A stretch of 21,630 nucleotides of DNA from the NCBI GenBank assembly GCA_964617145.1, contig CAZTVN010000016.1:1-21630 (forward strand), read 5' to 3'. The position numbers were made by a program, and so were the translations under genes. Shown one piece after another: positions 1-10,800 of this stretch; within the stretch, counting starts at the first letter, position 1, and every line of letters starts with the position of its first letter. Below the pieces are notes generated by a model. It made no database searches. It worked only from the letters and a program-made list of their open reading frames with translations, and was not told the origin of the DNA. The stretch comes from CAZTVN01 sp964617145 (GTDB lineage Bacteria; Patescibacteriota; Gracilibacteria; UBA1369; JACRIC01).

Positions 1-142
1 GAGGCAGGACGAAAGGGAAAGCCCCGCCCGCTTTTTATCATTGTGAGCACTTACACTGGAAACCATTCACAAAACAAGATAAAAATGCTATAATTAAGGC
101 CTATGTGAGCTTATTTTTTGAAACTTACTCTTTTTAGCGGAA
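1..142. other. Left edge: GC-rich start, then promoter and leader; no gene assigned
   Basis: Bases 5-32 are clearly richer in G+C than the flanking DNA. On the plus strand one frame is open from base 1 to a TAA at 91-93 and another to a TAG at 136-138. A minus-strand frame from an ATG at 64-66 is also open to the edge. Any of these could be the end or start of a neighbouring gene, and the sequence is too short to choose. The promoter at 66-94 is the only element I support. Confidence 0.3.
66..94 (+). promoter_or_regulatory. Extended -10 promoter for the ATPase/surface-protein operon
   Basis: The sequence shows TTCACA (66-71, five of six matches to TTGACA), a 17-base spacer, then TATAAT (89-94) with TG at 86-87, making an extended -10 element. 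Transcription would start near 101, leaving a leader of about 40 bases before the ATG at 143. It is the only strong promoter seen upstream of the three-gene run that ends at 14037. Assignment rests on consensus match only. Confidence 0.7.
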
Positions 143-2401
143 ATGGCGACAACAAAAAACATCTTGCTTCTGATACGCATTCCTCCTGGGAAAAATGAAG
201 AACACACTTTTGAACAGTTTCTCCTAAACCTGCATGAAGGACTTGAAGGAATAAAAATAGGTTTGGAACTGATATCTCTGCATCAACACGTCTATTTTCA
301 TCTGCGTATTGAAGCTCGTGTCAGAGAACTCGTTGAAGGACAAATATACGCTCTTTATCCAGACGCCGAAATCATTCATGTAAAAGATTATATCCATGAA
401 GATTTTTTAAAAACAAAACACATACAAGCAGCCTACCTTGGGCTAACACGAACAGATCTTTACCCTTTAAAAATATTTAAAGAATTTGATGGTGATTCAC
501 TCGCTGGAGTTTTTTCCGTGCTCACAAAAGCTTTAGGCGACGAACAAATATGGATACAAATGGTTATTTCTCCTCGAAAAGATGATTGGAAACTTAATTT
601 TAGTCGAAATTGGAAATTAAAAACCATAGGTATCCGCAACATGTTTCGAATAAAAGATTACCTTAAAGGCAAAACGGAAATTAAACAAAAAGACCGCGAA
701 GCCATTAACAATAAAGGCAAACATCGCATATTACGATGCAGCATCAAACTGGCTTATATTTCAGACACGAAAGAAAAAGCTCTACAAAAACTCGGAGCAT
801 TGGCTAGGGCATTTAGTCAGTTCAACTCACGAGACTTTAATGAATTTAAAACCTACAAAGTATCGAATAAAAACATCTTTCTCCAAAAATACAAAGATCT
901 TTCTCACTATGGAGTGGATTACGATTTATCGTCAGAGGAAGTCGTAACACTCTATCATTTTCCCGATCCGGATACCGTGCCGCACATTGTTCATGTGATG
1001 GCGCGAAAAGCGGAACCACCACAAGATTTACCAAAAATAGGTACCGTTCAAGATCACGACATTTCCTATTTTGGAGTAACGAATTTTCACAACCAAAACA
1101 TAAAATTTGGCATAAAAAGAGGCGACCGAAGAAGGCATCTTTATGTCGTTGGGAAAAGCGGTACTGGTAAAAGTAAATTGCTCGAACTTTTGATTATAGA
1201 AGATATCAAAGCAGGACATGGTGTGGGAGTTTTGGACCCTCATGGAGATCTTGTGGATAATATTTTAGAACATATACCAAAAGAACGCACCGACGATATC
1301 GTCTATTTTAATCCAGCGGATTCAGAATATCCGATCGCTTTTAATCCCCTCGAACAAGTCGAACAGGAAATGCGAGTACGAGTTACCATCGGGTTTATTG
1401 ATATTTTCAAAAAACTTTTCGGCGCCAACTGGACGCCTCGACTCGAACACGTTCTTCGCTATACAACATTGGCACTTTTGGATTCACCAAATACAACAAT
1501 TTTAAGCATCTTGAAAATGCTTTCCGACAAAAACTATCGACAAAAAATTGTGGCGAATATTCAAGACTCGGTTATCAAAAATTTCTGGGTGAATGAATTC
1601 GCAGGATGGAGTGAAAAATTCGACAACGAAGCCATCATGCCGATTTTAAACAAAGTCGGTCAATTTGTTTCAACATCGCTCATACGAAATATTGTGGGAC
1701 AATCAGTAAACAAAATTAATATCCGTGAAATGATGGATCAAGGAAAAATTCTTCTTATGCGAATCTCAAAAGGAAATCTTGGTGAAGAAAATGCCCAACT
1801 TATTGGAGCCATGGTAGTAACAAAAATCCAACAAGCAGCAATGAGTAGAACCGATACTTTAGAAGAATTACGTCGAGATTTTTATCTTTATTGTGACGAG
1901 TTTCAATATTTTGCCACAGATACCTTCGCAGAAATACTTTCAGAAGCAAGAAAATATCGCTTAAACCTCACTATGGCACACCAATACATGGGACAACTCA
2001 CAGAAGTCATACGAAAAACGGCATTTGGAAATGTCGGTTCTATGATTAATTTCCGGGTTGGAGCCGAAGATGCCTCTATCCTTGCAAACGAATACACTCC
2101 TGTTTTTAATGTTCGAGACATTATCAATCTTGGAGTTCGAGAATTTTATATAAAAATGTCTATTGATGGCGAAATGCGCGACGCATTCTCAGGATACACA
2201 TTGAGCGTACCAAAAAATGAACACGACTACACACAAGAAATCATTGCTCTTTCACGTTCAAAATATGCGAGACCGAGAGAAGAAGTTGAAAAAGATTTAA
2301 AAGCATGGGATGAATCGACCATAAATCAANNNNNNNNNNAAGAAGGAGCAGATGTAGGCCCAGGAGAACTCGAAGAAAATTTTGACGAACCTCTCATTTA
2401 G
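143..2401 (+). CDS. VirD4/TraG-HerA-like P-loop ATPase (type IV secretion coupling-protein family)
   Basis: A 752-residue P-loop ATPase of the conjugative DNA-transfer/HerA superfamily, whose members pump or couple DNA or protein through a membrane machine. The Walker A motif GKSGTGKS is at residues 337-344, followed by the family hallmark LDPHGDL near 365. The Walker B strand is FYLYCDEFQYF with D585/E586, and a later segment, GSMINFRVG, is typical of the C-terminal half of the fold. Residues 1-300 form an unrecognised N-terminal domain; no clear membrane segment is visible, unlike classical VirD4, so it may be soluble or peripheral. The ATG has no good Shine-Dalgarno site. Ten Ns at 2330-2339 cut the acidic C-terminal tail, so the length and frame of the last ~25 residues are uncertain. 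A giant surface-protein gene begins 39 bases downstream, which suggests a surface or secretion role (inference). The family call is firm; the substrate is unknown. Confidence 0.82.
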   Translation: MATTKNILLLIRIPPGKNEEHTFEQFLLNLHEGLEGIKIGLELISLHQHVYFHLRIEARVRELVEGQIYALYPDAEIIHVKDYIHEDFLKTKHIQAAYLGLTRTDLYPLKIFKEFDGDSLAGVFSVLTKALGDEQIWIQMVISPRKDDWKLNFSRNWKLKTIGIRNMFRIKDYLKGKTEIKQKDREAINNKGKHRILRCSIKLAYISDTKEKALQKLGALARAFSQFNSRDFNEFKTYKVSNKNIFLQKYKDLSHYGVDYDLSSEEVVTLYHFPDPDTVPHIVHVMARKAEPPQDLPKIGTVQDHDISYFGVTNFHNQNIKFGIKRGDRRRHLYVVGKSGTGKSKLLELLIIEDIKAGHGVGVLDPHGDLVDNILEHIPKERTDDIVYFNPADSEYPIAFNPLEQVEQEMRVRVTIGFIDIFKKLFGANWTPRLEHVLRYTTLALLDSPNTTILSILKMLSDKNYRQKIVANIQDSVIKNFWVNEFAGWSEKFDNEAIMPILNKVGQFVSTSLIRNIVGQSVNKINIREMMDQGKILLMRISKGNLGEENAQLIGAMVVTKIQQAAMSRTDTLEELRRDFYLYCDEFQYFATDTFAEILSEARKYRLNLTMAHQYMGQLTEVIRKTAFGNVGSMINFRVGAEDASILANEYTPVFNVRDIINLGVREFYIKMSIDGEMRDAFSGYTLSVPKNEHDYTQEIIALSRSKYARPREEVEKDLKAWDESTINQXXXXEGADVGPGELEENFDEPLI
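2330..2339. other. Assembly gap (10 N)
   Basis: Ten consecutive N bases lie inside the 3' end of the ATPase gene. The round number suggests a scaffolding placeholder, so the true gap length, and hence the frame across it, is unknown. The sequence after the gap still reads as an acidic tail that stops at 2399-2401. Confidence 0.98.
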
Positions 2402-2440
2402 TGGTAAAATAAAAAGAATAAAAAAAATCAAAACAAAAAA

Positions 2441-5400
2441 GTGCGACAAATCCTGACTCGAAAACTGCTTTTCCTTTGGGACGAACACCGAAAAAAGTGC
2501 GCTGGTTCAATTATTTCAACCATAATCGCGGCCTCTATTCTCGCGTTCTATTCTCCATGGAGCTATCAACCTATCGTGCAAGCGGTACCAGTGAGCTGGA
2601 CAGGAAGCGGAGACGGATCAAGTTGGAGTGACGGAGCAAACTGGAGTTTAGGAAACGTGCCAGATGGAAGCAGCGACGTCACTATTGATGCCAATGTTAC
2701 GGTAAATATCGCCGCAGCAACAACGATAAATTCTTTAACCCTCGGAGGATCGCTAAGTCCAGTCCTAAACTTTCAATTCGATGGAATTCTCAGTAGCACC
2801 CCTCTCGTTATCGATGAAGGGAATCTTACAATAAATAGCGGAGCAACGATTCAGCATGCCGATGGAACCTCAAGTTTAGTAGGAACGGTATACATCGATG
2901 TACAAAATGGAACAGCGACTATTGCAGGAAACATAAATGCTTCAGAAAAAGGCTTTAGCGGAGGAGATGCGGGACAAGATGGAAACGGCTTAAGTCCTGG
3001 CGAAAACGAAACAGGCGGAAATGGAGGTGGTGGAGGACATGGAGGATCAGGAGGTAATGGGAAAAGCACAAATTCGCTAGGAGGAAGTACAAGTGGAACC
3101 ACGGTATCACCAACAACAGCCGGATCAGGCGGTGGTGGAGGAACAGGATCAGGAGCACGAGGAGGAGACGCAGGAGGTATCATTCGGCTCAATATTAAAG
3201 GAAATACAACCATAAGCGGAACACTCTCAGCTGATGGCGAAGATGCACCGTCTTTTGGCGGTTCCACCGTTAGGCACTGTGGAGGTGGCGGATCGGGAGG
3301 AAGTATTTTTATTACCACCGAAGGCACTCTCACACTGAACTCATCGGCAGTACTATCAGCAACTGGAGGCAACGGCGGATCTTGTATGTTCGGATTAAGT
3401 AGTGGTGGAGGTGGTGGCGGTGGCGGAAGAATCGCGTATCGATACGTAAATATTACTCAAAACGGAACGCTAGCGGTTACTTTAGGAGCCGCAGGCAATG
3501 GAGCAGTAGGAGGCCCCGGAAATGCCGGCTCAGACGGAACAACTTATGCGTATCAATACCAAGTGCCCGATCAACCATCCATTCAAACTCCGGTCAGTGG
3601 CGCAACATCTACTGAAAGAACACAAACCATTACATCCTCCACATATTCAGGTGATTTGACTCACACTTCAAGCGACTGGGAAATATCAACGGCATCAGAC
3701 GATTTTACAGGAACAAATCTCGTTGCCTATAAATACAACGATACAGGAAACAAGACCCAAATCACGATAAATTCAACGAATTTCACCTTCCAAAACAGTC
3801 TTTCAGGAAGAACTGAGCTCAAACCCTTCACAACATATTATATTCGAGTTCGTTATAAAAATAGCGCGGGGAATTCCGAGTATTCTTCGGGAACACACAA
3901 TTTCAAAACAAAGCTCAATACCGTCCCTGCGACACCAATACTTACCGATCCAAGTGACCCAACAAGCAGAACGCTCACCTTGGAAGCAAACGCTTTTTCA
4001 GATAATGACAATGACAGCCACGCGATGAGTGATTGGCAAATTGCGACAGATAGTCAATTCAATTCGATTGTTGCAAGTTCAATGGAGGACGATCTCAATC
4101 TTACATCCATGAGCGTAAATAGCAGCAATTTCTTTTTCCAAAACTCACTCGCCGGCCAAACTTCTCTTGCGGCAAACACGACCTACTATGCCAGAGTACG
4201 TTATCGGGACGATGAAGGAGGCAGTTCAAACTATTCCGATACGGTTTCATTCACGACAGGAACAAATGTGTCTCCAAATAAACCATCGATTACATCCCCA
4301 TCAAATGGCTCAACAAATATTTCAATAAATCCACAAATCACGTCATCAAGCTTCTCGGATCCAGATGACACCATTCATTCAGCTTCTTCATGGCAAATCT
4401 ATGATAATCAAAATATCGCATCAAACAACCTCGTATGGGCAGCAACAGATGATCCGACAAATCTCACCAACATAACCGTAAACAGCTCTACGGGAACATT
4501 CCAAAACACACTTTCTGGAAGAACAAAGCTCCTCCCCGGAATCGCCTATTACATACGAGTTATTCACTCAGACGCTTCAAGTGCTGACAGTGAAGCCTCA
4601 AACACAATAAATTTCCAAACCATAGATGCTCCAGCAAATCCGACATTGACATCACAAACTCACCCGTCCGAAACAGAAACCTATAGTAATTCAACTCCGA
4701 GCTTTAGAGTGACATCTGGCTCACCTACGCCGAATCATTATCATTACCTTATAAATCAGAATGCCTCTCCTACTCTCTTGCAAGTTGAAGCAGGAATTTC
4801 AGATGAAGATGGAACATTCGATGTAGCAAACAACACGATCAATGCAAGTGGCACGTGGTATGTACACATCGTTTCACATGACAGCGACCACAATCCTTCA
4901 ATAAATTTTGACAGCTATACCATAAACTACCTCGCTCCTCAAATCACAGAATCAAACCCAATAGCAGGGGGAGGGACATCGAGCTCTCAAACACAAACGA
5001 TCCAAACTCAACAAGAAAATAAAAAATTACCTATTATTGAAAAGATAAAAATTCTTCAGGAAAAAATAAAAGAAAATATCGAAAAGAAAATACTCAATAA
5101 AACTGAAAAAGAAAATGAAAAGAGTGAGGATACGGAAAAACGGCAAATCATTGTCGATCAACTTTCAAAAAAAGAATTAAAAACTTACGTTAAAAAACGA
5201 GAAGAACTTGAAAAAGTAAAAGAACCATCGGAAATATTAGAAACCGTGGGCATAGACACTGGAGAAATCAAAAACAAAAAAAACGACGAATTTGTGACGC
5301 GATGTGAAATGGCTGGAATATTGGCAAAAGCATTCTTCGTAAACGAATTAGAAAAACCCGAAGAAAAACCATTTAAAGATGTCCCTGTTAATCATCCTTG

Positions 5401-7846
5401 TGCGCCAGCAGTTACTGCCCTCAAAGAAGCAGGCATAATAAAAGGTTATCCAGACGGAAGTTTCCGAAAAGAGCAGGATATAACACGTGCCGAAGGATAC
5501 AAAATAATTTTCGAAGTCATAAGCTACTTTTTTAATCTCGAAGAAGGAGATCTCGAATATTTAAGCAAAAAAAATCTCGGCCAAAAAGTAGCACTCACCG
5601 ATGAAACTCTTCTGAAAAATGAATCAAAGAAAACAAGTACAGAAATCGACAAAAATGCATGGTTTGCAAAATATTTCATTTTTGCCGAAAAAAACAATCT
5701 CATCCCTGAAGGATTTGACGATGGATTGAATCCGAATGAAAAAATGGAAATCGAAGAAATGGAAAAACTCATCGCAAGCAGTATTGAATTTTTCCAAACG
5801 AATCTCGACGGAGAAACTCTTGAAAATATAGATACATCTGATGAAACAGAAACGGAGACAGAGGTAGGGACAGAGACTACAGAAGTCGAAGAAACGGACC
5901 CAGGTGAGCCGTCAACAGAAGCAATCCCAAGTGAATCGGAAAAAGTAAATTGTGAAAATGTTGATTCATTAGATATTAAAGATGCTCTCAATATCTTACG
6001 AACAACTCAAATTACAAAAATAAAAAAAATGACCTTTATTTACGATACACTTAAAAATATTGGAGAAAAATTAACAAAACAATACAACGTCACTATCAAA
6101 ATCGACGAAAAAATTCAAAATAAACGCCTAAGCCTAAAAGTAAACGAAACAACTCTTAAAAGAGCCTTAGATGTAATGACAACAAAAATCCCAGGAATCT
6201 CTTGGGGAATACAAAAAAACACTCTTTTTGTTGCAGAAAAAGACTCTTTTAAAGACTTTGCAAAAGTGATAAAAGGCGAGGTTTTATCCTGTCCATGGAC
6301 GGAAATAGCGAAACCTTATGTAGCAGTCTGTGGGAATGGAATTGAATTAGAAGAAAACGAAGAGTGCGATGATGGAAATACTATCGATGGCGACGGTTGT
6401 TCAAAAAGTTGTGAAATAGAAGAAAAGGAAGAAACTCCCCCCGAAATAAACGAGAATAACACCCCTGATGATAACATCGAGGACACGAATACTCCTGATG
6501 ATACGAATACCACTGACAACAACGATAGCGACGAACTTAACGACAATTCAATCGAAACCAATGACAATAATGAGAATAACAATGACGAGACGAATGAAGA
6601 AAAACCCGAAACCACAGAAACACCAGAAACCCAAACAAAACAAGCAGAAACGAACGAACAACCGTCAACGGAAACTGAACAAACAGAAGCGATCGAACAA
6701 CCATCAACCGAAATAACAGAAACAATAACAGACGAAAACGATCAAGTGATAGAAGAAATCGTAGGAGGAGGAACTTTACCCCCAATAACAACAGACTCGC
6801 CTTCATACGACACACTGATTGAAAATACCATTGTAGCGCTTGGAGGAGGAAGCGCCTCTCTCGAAAAAATTGTAGAAAGCATTAAGACAGAAAACGCTCA
6901 ACATGAAACAACAAACGAAACAAATACAACAAATGTCGATCAAAAAATATCAAACGGCACTCTCGATACCGATCAAGACGGTTTAAGTGATGCTATCGAA
7001 AATATCATTGGAAGTGATGAAAAAAAGAGCGACACTGATAATGATGCCATTCTTGATGCAGACGAATTTCTCATATTCAATACCGATCCACTCGATGCGC
7101 AAAGCAAAATAGCTTTCACCGACGAAACAGAAATCGTTCCGCAAATCACCAACCTCTTAGGCAGTGACATTTTCACGGATTCTACTCCCCTGCTTCAGGG
7201 ATTTGGTAAGCCAAATAGCATAATTACCCTCATTCTTATAAATGAAGAAAGCAAAGAGTTCCCTTACGAAATAAAAGTTGGCCCAGATGGAAAATTTTTG
7301 AACGAACTTCCAGAACTTTTAGACGGAAAATATAAAATTCGTATAGGAGAAAATACTGTAAAAGATTTTTCTATTCGAACGGATATAAAAATTTCTCCTC
7401 CAGAAATTCTAAGTCTCGAAGGATCGATAATAGATAAAAACACCATGCTCGTAACAACACGAAGAAAACCATCGATACGAGGATATGCGGATTTAAGAAG
7501 TGTTGTTATCACGAACTGGCAAAGCGCGGTTTTTGCATCGGCATTCATTGCTGATGCGCTTGACGGTTCTTTTATCGTTACCTCTCCGCGAGATCTCGAA
7601 ACAGGCAATCACACAGCATGGCTTTATTCCATAAGACCAACTGACAATGTCAGAAGTCCAGAAATAAAAGTAAATTTCAATATCACGGAAGCAAAACTAT
7701 CAAAAAATAACAATTTTATTGGATTACTTGAGCTGATCGTGGTAATTATCTTTACAACTTATATGGGAATAAAATACATGAAAAAATCTCGAAAACATAA
7801 CCTGCATGATCACTCTCATCCAAACACGAGTAAAAAAACAAAATAA
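2441..7846 (+). CDS. Giant mosaic surface protein: Gly-rich, FN3-like, SLH, STN-like, Cys-repeat, TSP3, C-terminal membrane anchor
   Basis: An 1801-residue exported protein starting at GTG, 39 bases after the ATPase gene. Order of parts: basic N-terminus and hydrophobic segment 21-38 with a possible signal cleavage after VQA (about 48); beta-strand-rich region to 165; Gly-rich module 171-367; FN3/Ig-like repeats at about 375, 495 and 610; a related domain with HYHYL (729-842); charged helical stretch 875-945; an SLH domain 949-1032 (GYPDGSF, TRAE motifs) and a weaker one about 1070-1120. Then comes an STN-like domain (1197-1262), a DUF4215-type cysteine repeat (1297-1324, CDDGN, GDGC), an Asp/Asn/Thr/Glu-rich linker (1325-1445), thrombospondin-3-like calcium loops (DTDQDGLSD at 1509; second near 1531), an Ig-like region and a membrane anchor (1757-1778) with a basic tail. 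This is probably an adhesin or cell-envelope scaffold. No enzyme motif was seen. The SLH region suggests envelope binding; the two hydrophobic ends suggest membrane tethering. Confidence 0.85.
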   Translation: MRQILTRKLLFLWDEHRKKCAGSIISTIIAASILAFYSPWSYQPIVQAVPVSWTGSGDGSSWSDGANWSLGNVPDGSSDVTIDANVTVNIAAATTINSLTLGGSLSPVLNFQFDGILSSTPLVIDEGNLTINSGATIQHADGTSSLVGTVYIDVQNGTATIAGNINASEKGFSGGDAGQDGNGLSPGENETGGNGGGGGHGGSGGNGKSTNSLGGSTSGTTVSPTTAGSGGGGGTGSGARGGDAGGIIRLNIKGNTTISGTLSADGEDAPSFGGSTVRHCGGGGSGGSIFITTEGTLTLNSSAVLSATGGNGGSCMFGLSSGGGGGGGGRIAYRYVNITQNGTLAVTLGAAGNGAVGGPGNAGSDGTTYAYQYQVPDQPSIQTPVSGATSTERTQTITSSTYSGDLTHTSSDWEISTASDDFTGTNLVAYKYNDTGNKTQITINSTNFTFQNSLSGRTELKPFTTYYIRVRYKNSAGNSEYSSGTHNFKTKLNTVPATPILTDPSDPTSRTLTLEANAFSDNDNDSHAMSDWQIATDSQFNSIVASSMEDDLNLTSMSVNSSNFFFQNSLAGQTSLAANTTYYARVRYRDDEGGSSNYSDTVSFTTGTNVSPNKPSITSPSNGSTNISINPQITSSSFSDPDDTIHSASSWQIYDNQNIASNNLVWAATDDPTNLTNITVNSSTGTFQNTLSGRTKLLPGIAYYIRVIHSDASSADSEASNTINFQTIDAPANPTLTSQTHPSETETYSNSTPSFRVTSGSPTPNHYHYLINQNASPTLLQVEAGISDEDGTFDVANNTINASGTWYVHIVSHDSDHNPSINFDSYTINYLAPQITESNPIAGGGTSSSQTQTIQTQQENKKLPIIEKIKILQEKIKENIEKKILNKTEKENEKSEDTEKRQIIVDQLSKKELKTYVKKREELEKVKEPSEILETVGIDTGEIKNKKNDEFVTRCEMAGILAKAFFVNELEKPEEKPFKDVPVNHPCAPAVTALKEAGIIKGYPDGSFRKEQDITRAEGYKIIFEVISYFFNLEEGDLEYLSKKNLGQKVALTDETLLKNESKKTSTEIDKNAWFAKYFIFAEKNNLIPEGFDDGLNPNEKMEIEEMEKLIASSIEFFQTNLDGETLENIDTSDETETETEVGTETTEVEETDPGEPSTEAIPSESEKVNCENVDSLDIKDALNILRTTQITKIKKMTFIYDTLKNIGEKLTKQYNVTIKIDEKIQNKRLSLKVNETTLKRALDVMTTKIPGISWGIQKNTLFVAEKDSFKDFAKVIKGEVLSCPWTEIAKPYVAVCGNGIELEENEECDDGNTIDGDGCSKSCEIEEKEETPPEINENNTPDDNIEDTNTPDDTNTTDNNDSDELNDNSIETNDNNENNNDETNEEKPETTETPETQTKQAETNEQPSTETEQTEAIEQPSTEITETITDENDQVIEEIVGGGTLPPITTDSPSYDTLIENTIVALGGGSASLEKIVESIKTENAQHETTNETNTTNVDQKISNGTLDTDQDGLSDAIENIIGSDEKKSDTDNDAILDADEFLIFNTDPLDAQSKIAFTDETEIVPQITNLLGSDIFTDSTPLLQGFGKPNSIITLILINEESKEFPYEIKVGPDGKFLNELPELLDGKYKIRIGENTVKDFSIRTDIKISPPEILSLEGSIIDKNTMLVTTRRKPSIRGYADLRSVVITNWQSAVFASAFIADALDGSFIVTSPRDLETGNHTAWLYSIRPTDNVRSPEIKVNFNITEAKLSKNNNFIGLLELIVVIIFTTYMGIKYMKKSRKHNLHDHSHPNTSKKTK
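2951..3541 (+). repeat. Gly-rich module, copy in first giant protein
   Basis: It encodes a block of about 197 residues dominated by Gly runs. The ordered landmarks are GGGGGHGGSGGNG, TAGSGGGGG, GGIIRL, GGGGSGGSI, LSATGGNGG and GGGGGGGGRIAY. The same order recurs twice in the next gene, so this is a defined module and not random low complexity. The run of GGN codons gives a local GC rise. Confidence 0.75.
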
Positions 7847-7863
7847 ATTAATGAAAAATAAAC

Positions 7864-10800
7864 ATGAAAAAATCTCTCTCAAAAGAAAAACAAAAAATAA
7901 ATAAACGAGTGCTCAAAAATAAAATCAGCTTATATTTTGGAATAGCCTTACTCCTTCTCGGACAAATAGGATTTATTATTTTCAACCCGGAAACGAATTT
8001 TCTTAAAGCCGATACAACGATCAGTTCCAGTACGTCATACACCTCGAATACCACGACGAATGATAACGTCATTATTGCAAACGGAGCGACTCTGACACTT
8101 ACGGGAGGCATAACATGGACGATTAACGGAAATCTGACCGTGCAAAATGGCGGATTTATTGTTTTCCAAGAAACAGGTGGAACATACACAAGCTATCCAA
8201 CACTGTCTGTCTCTGGAAATATTACGGTAGATAGTGGTGGAACTATTCATAGCAACTCCAAAGGTTTCACCGGCGGCGCGGTATTTACGGATGGCACGGG
8301 AACAGGAAAAGGAACCACGGGAAGTAACAGCGTTGGGGGCGGTGGAGCTGGCCATGGAGGTGCTGGTGGAAATGGATACGGCGCCTCAAACGCAGGCATC
8401 AAATATGGTTCTACTTTAGCGCCTGTCACTGCTGGTTCCGGTGGTGGTGGTGGCGGTGCGAGCGGCGGTGCGACTGGCGGCGCGGGCGGTGGCGTTGTTC
8501 GTATTGATTCCGGCGGAACCGTGACGGTGAACGGAACCGTGGCGGCCAATGGTGGAAATGGTGGAGATGCGGGGAGCACTGGTGGTGGCGGCGCTGGAGG
8601 AAGCATATATATTACAGCTACAGGACTTGATGGAACTGGATCACTCACAGCAACTGGAGGCCGCGGTGGAAATAATACCGGAGCCTATCAAGCTGGCGGT
8701 GGTGGCGGCGGCGGACGCATTGCGACATATTTTAATACCCCAGGCGCATCTATCGCGACACTGAAAGCCGCGAGTTCCGTTCTGGGAGGAGTTGGCGGAG
8801 ACGGTCCGACAACCAGTGATGGAAAAGTGGGTCAAGTCGGAACATTATTCTTTTTAGATGTTGATAATAGAGATATTGATATTTACAATGGTCCTGATTT
8901 TTTTCAAGAAGGCGACACGGTAACGCTTTCCGGAACTCAAACAACATTTACCGGAACTCCAAAATTTGGAGACAGCGATGCGACCACCAATGATAACGAT
9001 GCTGTTTTTGATAATGCAAATTCCACGACGCAATTTGATGATATTACTATTGCCGCAGACGCCTATGTTGAAAGTAAAATTGCTTCAGGCAATACTATTT
9101 TTAACCTTTCTATAAATTATACGGGCATTCTTACGATTACTTCTCCGACTTCCACTGATGGATCATGTCGAAGTTTTACCGCAACAACATCTCAAGATGC
9201 TTCGTTTGATACTTGTTTTGTGGTGGAACAAGTGACATTGACTGGGCCGACGTTGACGATCAATACCAATGCTCAACTGTATGCTGACGGTTATGGAAAT
9301 ACTGGTGGCGCGGCATTTGCAAATGGAAACGGAACTGGTGGCGGTGTTTATGGCGCCAATGTAAGCGGCGGTGGTGGTGGTCATGGTGGCGCCGGTGGAA
9401 ACGGTTCTGGCAGTGGTGCGACTGGAGGAATCGCGCATGGATCCAACACTGCTCCGGTGACGGCCGGTTCCGGCGGTGGAGGCGGCAGTGCTACGAGTGG
9501 CGCGATAGGAGGCAATGGCGGTGGTATTATTCGACTGACATTAAGTTCGACTGCAACAGTGAATGGTACGATCACCGCTGATGGAACCAATGGCGCTGAC
9601 TCGGGTCGTACTGGTGGTGGTGGATCAGGAGGAAGTATTTATCTTACCGTTCCAGGAACGTTTGCAGGAAACGGGTCCCTGACGGCAACAGGCGGTCGTG
9701 GTGGAAACAGCGGCAGTTATCCAGCCGGTGGAGGCGGTGGAGGCGGACGCATTGCTTATTATTACGTAACATTAACATATTCTGGATCCGCGACCGTGAC
9801 CGCTGGTATCGGTGGAGATGGCACAGGAGCAAGCGATGGAGTTGCCGGATCAAATGGAACAACATACACATATCAATATGGAGCACCCAGTACTCCGTCG
9901 ATCACATCACCCTCTGACAGTGCAACGGGAGTTTCAAGAAGCCCAACTCTCACCAGTTCTGCTTTTTCAGGAGATCTCTCTCATACGTCCTCAAATTGGC
10001 AAATATCAACAACGAGTAATTTTGCAACCATTGATGCCACCATATCAACGGATACCACAAACCTCACTTCCATTGGAGTAAACTCAACGAATTTCACTTT
10101 TCAAAATAATCTCGTAAGTAAAACGATCTTAAGCCCATCAACAACGTATTATGCAAAAACTCAACATACGAATGCGGCAGGCACCTCATCGTGGTCAACA
10201 GTGATAAGTTTCACGACCACAACCAATACCGTACCAAATACCCCGAGTATTTCATCGCCAAGTAATGGAGCTACCAATCAAAGCCGAACGGTGGGACTCA
10301 CAAGCTCTGCTTTTTCAGACAGCGATAGCGACACCCATACTTCGAGCACATGGGAAATTGCAACCGATAGCGGATTTACCAACATCGTGGCAAGCAAATC
10401 AAACGACACTTCAAACAAAACATCCATCACGGTCAATTCAACGAATTTCACTTTTCAGGGGGCATTATCCGGAAAAACAACATTGCAACCAGCGACAACC
10501 TACTATATTCGAGTCAGCTACAAAGATAGTGAAAACGGAAGTTCCAGCACTTCTACGGCAGTTTCATTTACCACCATTGCCAATAATGCGCCGGATACAC
10601 CGAGTATTTCATCACCAAGTAATGGAGCTACCAATCAAAGCCGAACGGTGGGACTCACAAGCTCTGCTTTTTCAGACAGCGATAGCGACACCCATACTTC
10701 GAGCACATGGGAAATTGCAACCGATAGCGGATTTACCAACATCGTGGCAAGCAAATCAAACGACACTTCAAACAAAACATCCATCACGGTCAATTCAACG

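Noticed and set aside
1..60. End of a structured RNA (RNase P, SRP or tmRNA) suggested by the GC-rich left edge
   Set aside because: None of the conserved core sequences of these RNAs could be recognised, and plausible protein frames cross the region.
2851..3372. 173-codon minus-strand frame rich in Pro
   Set aside because: It mirrors the Gly codons of the Gly-rich module (GGN read backwards gives NCC, Pro). The same happens at 8247-8648 and 9381-9590.
6468..6716. 82-codon plus-strand frame and minus-strand frames over the Asn/Asp/Glu linker
   Set aside because: Low-complexity DNA of the linker keeps several frames open; the large frame runs through without interruption.
7851..7901. ATG at 7851 as a start or leader peptide before the second giant gene
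   Set aside because: It is out of frame with the gene at 7864 and gives only a short Lys-rich peptide.
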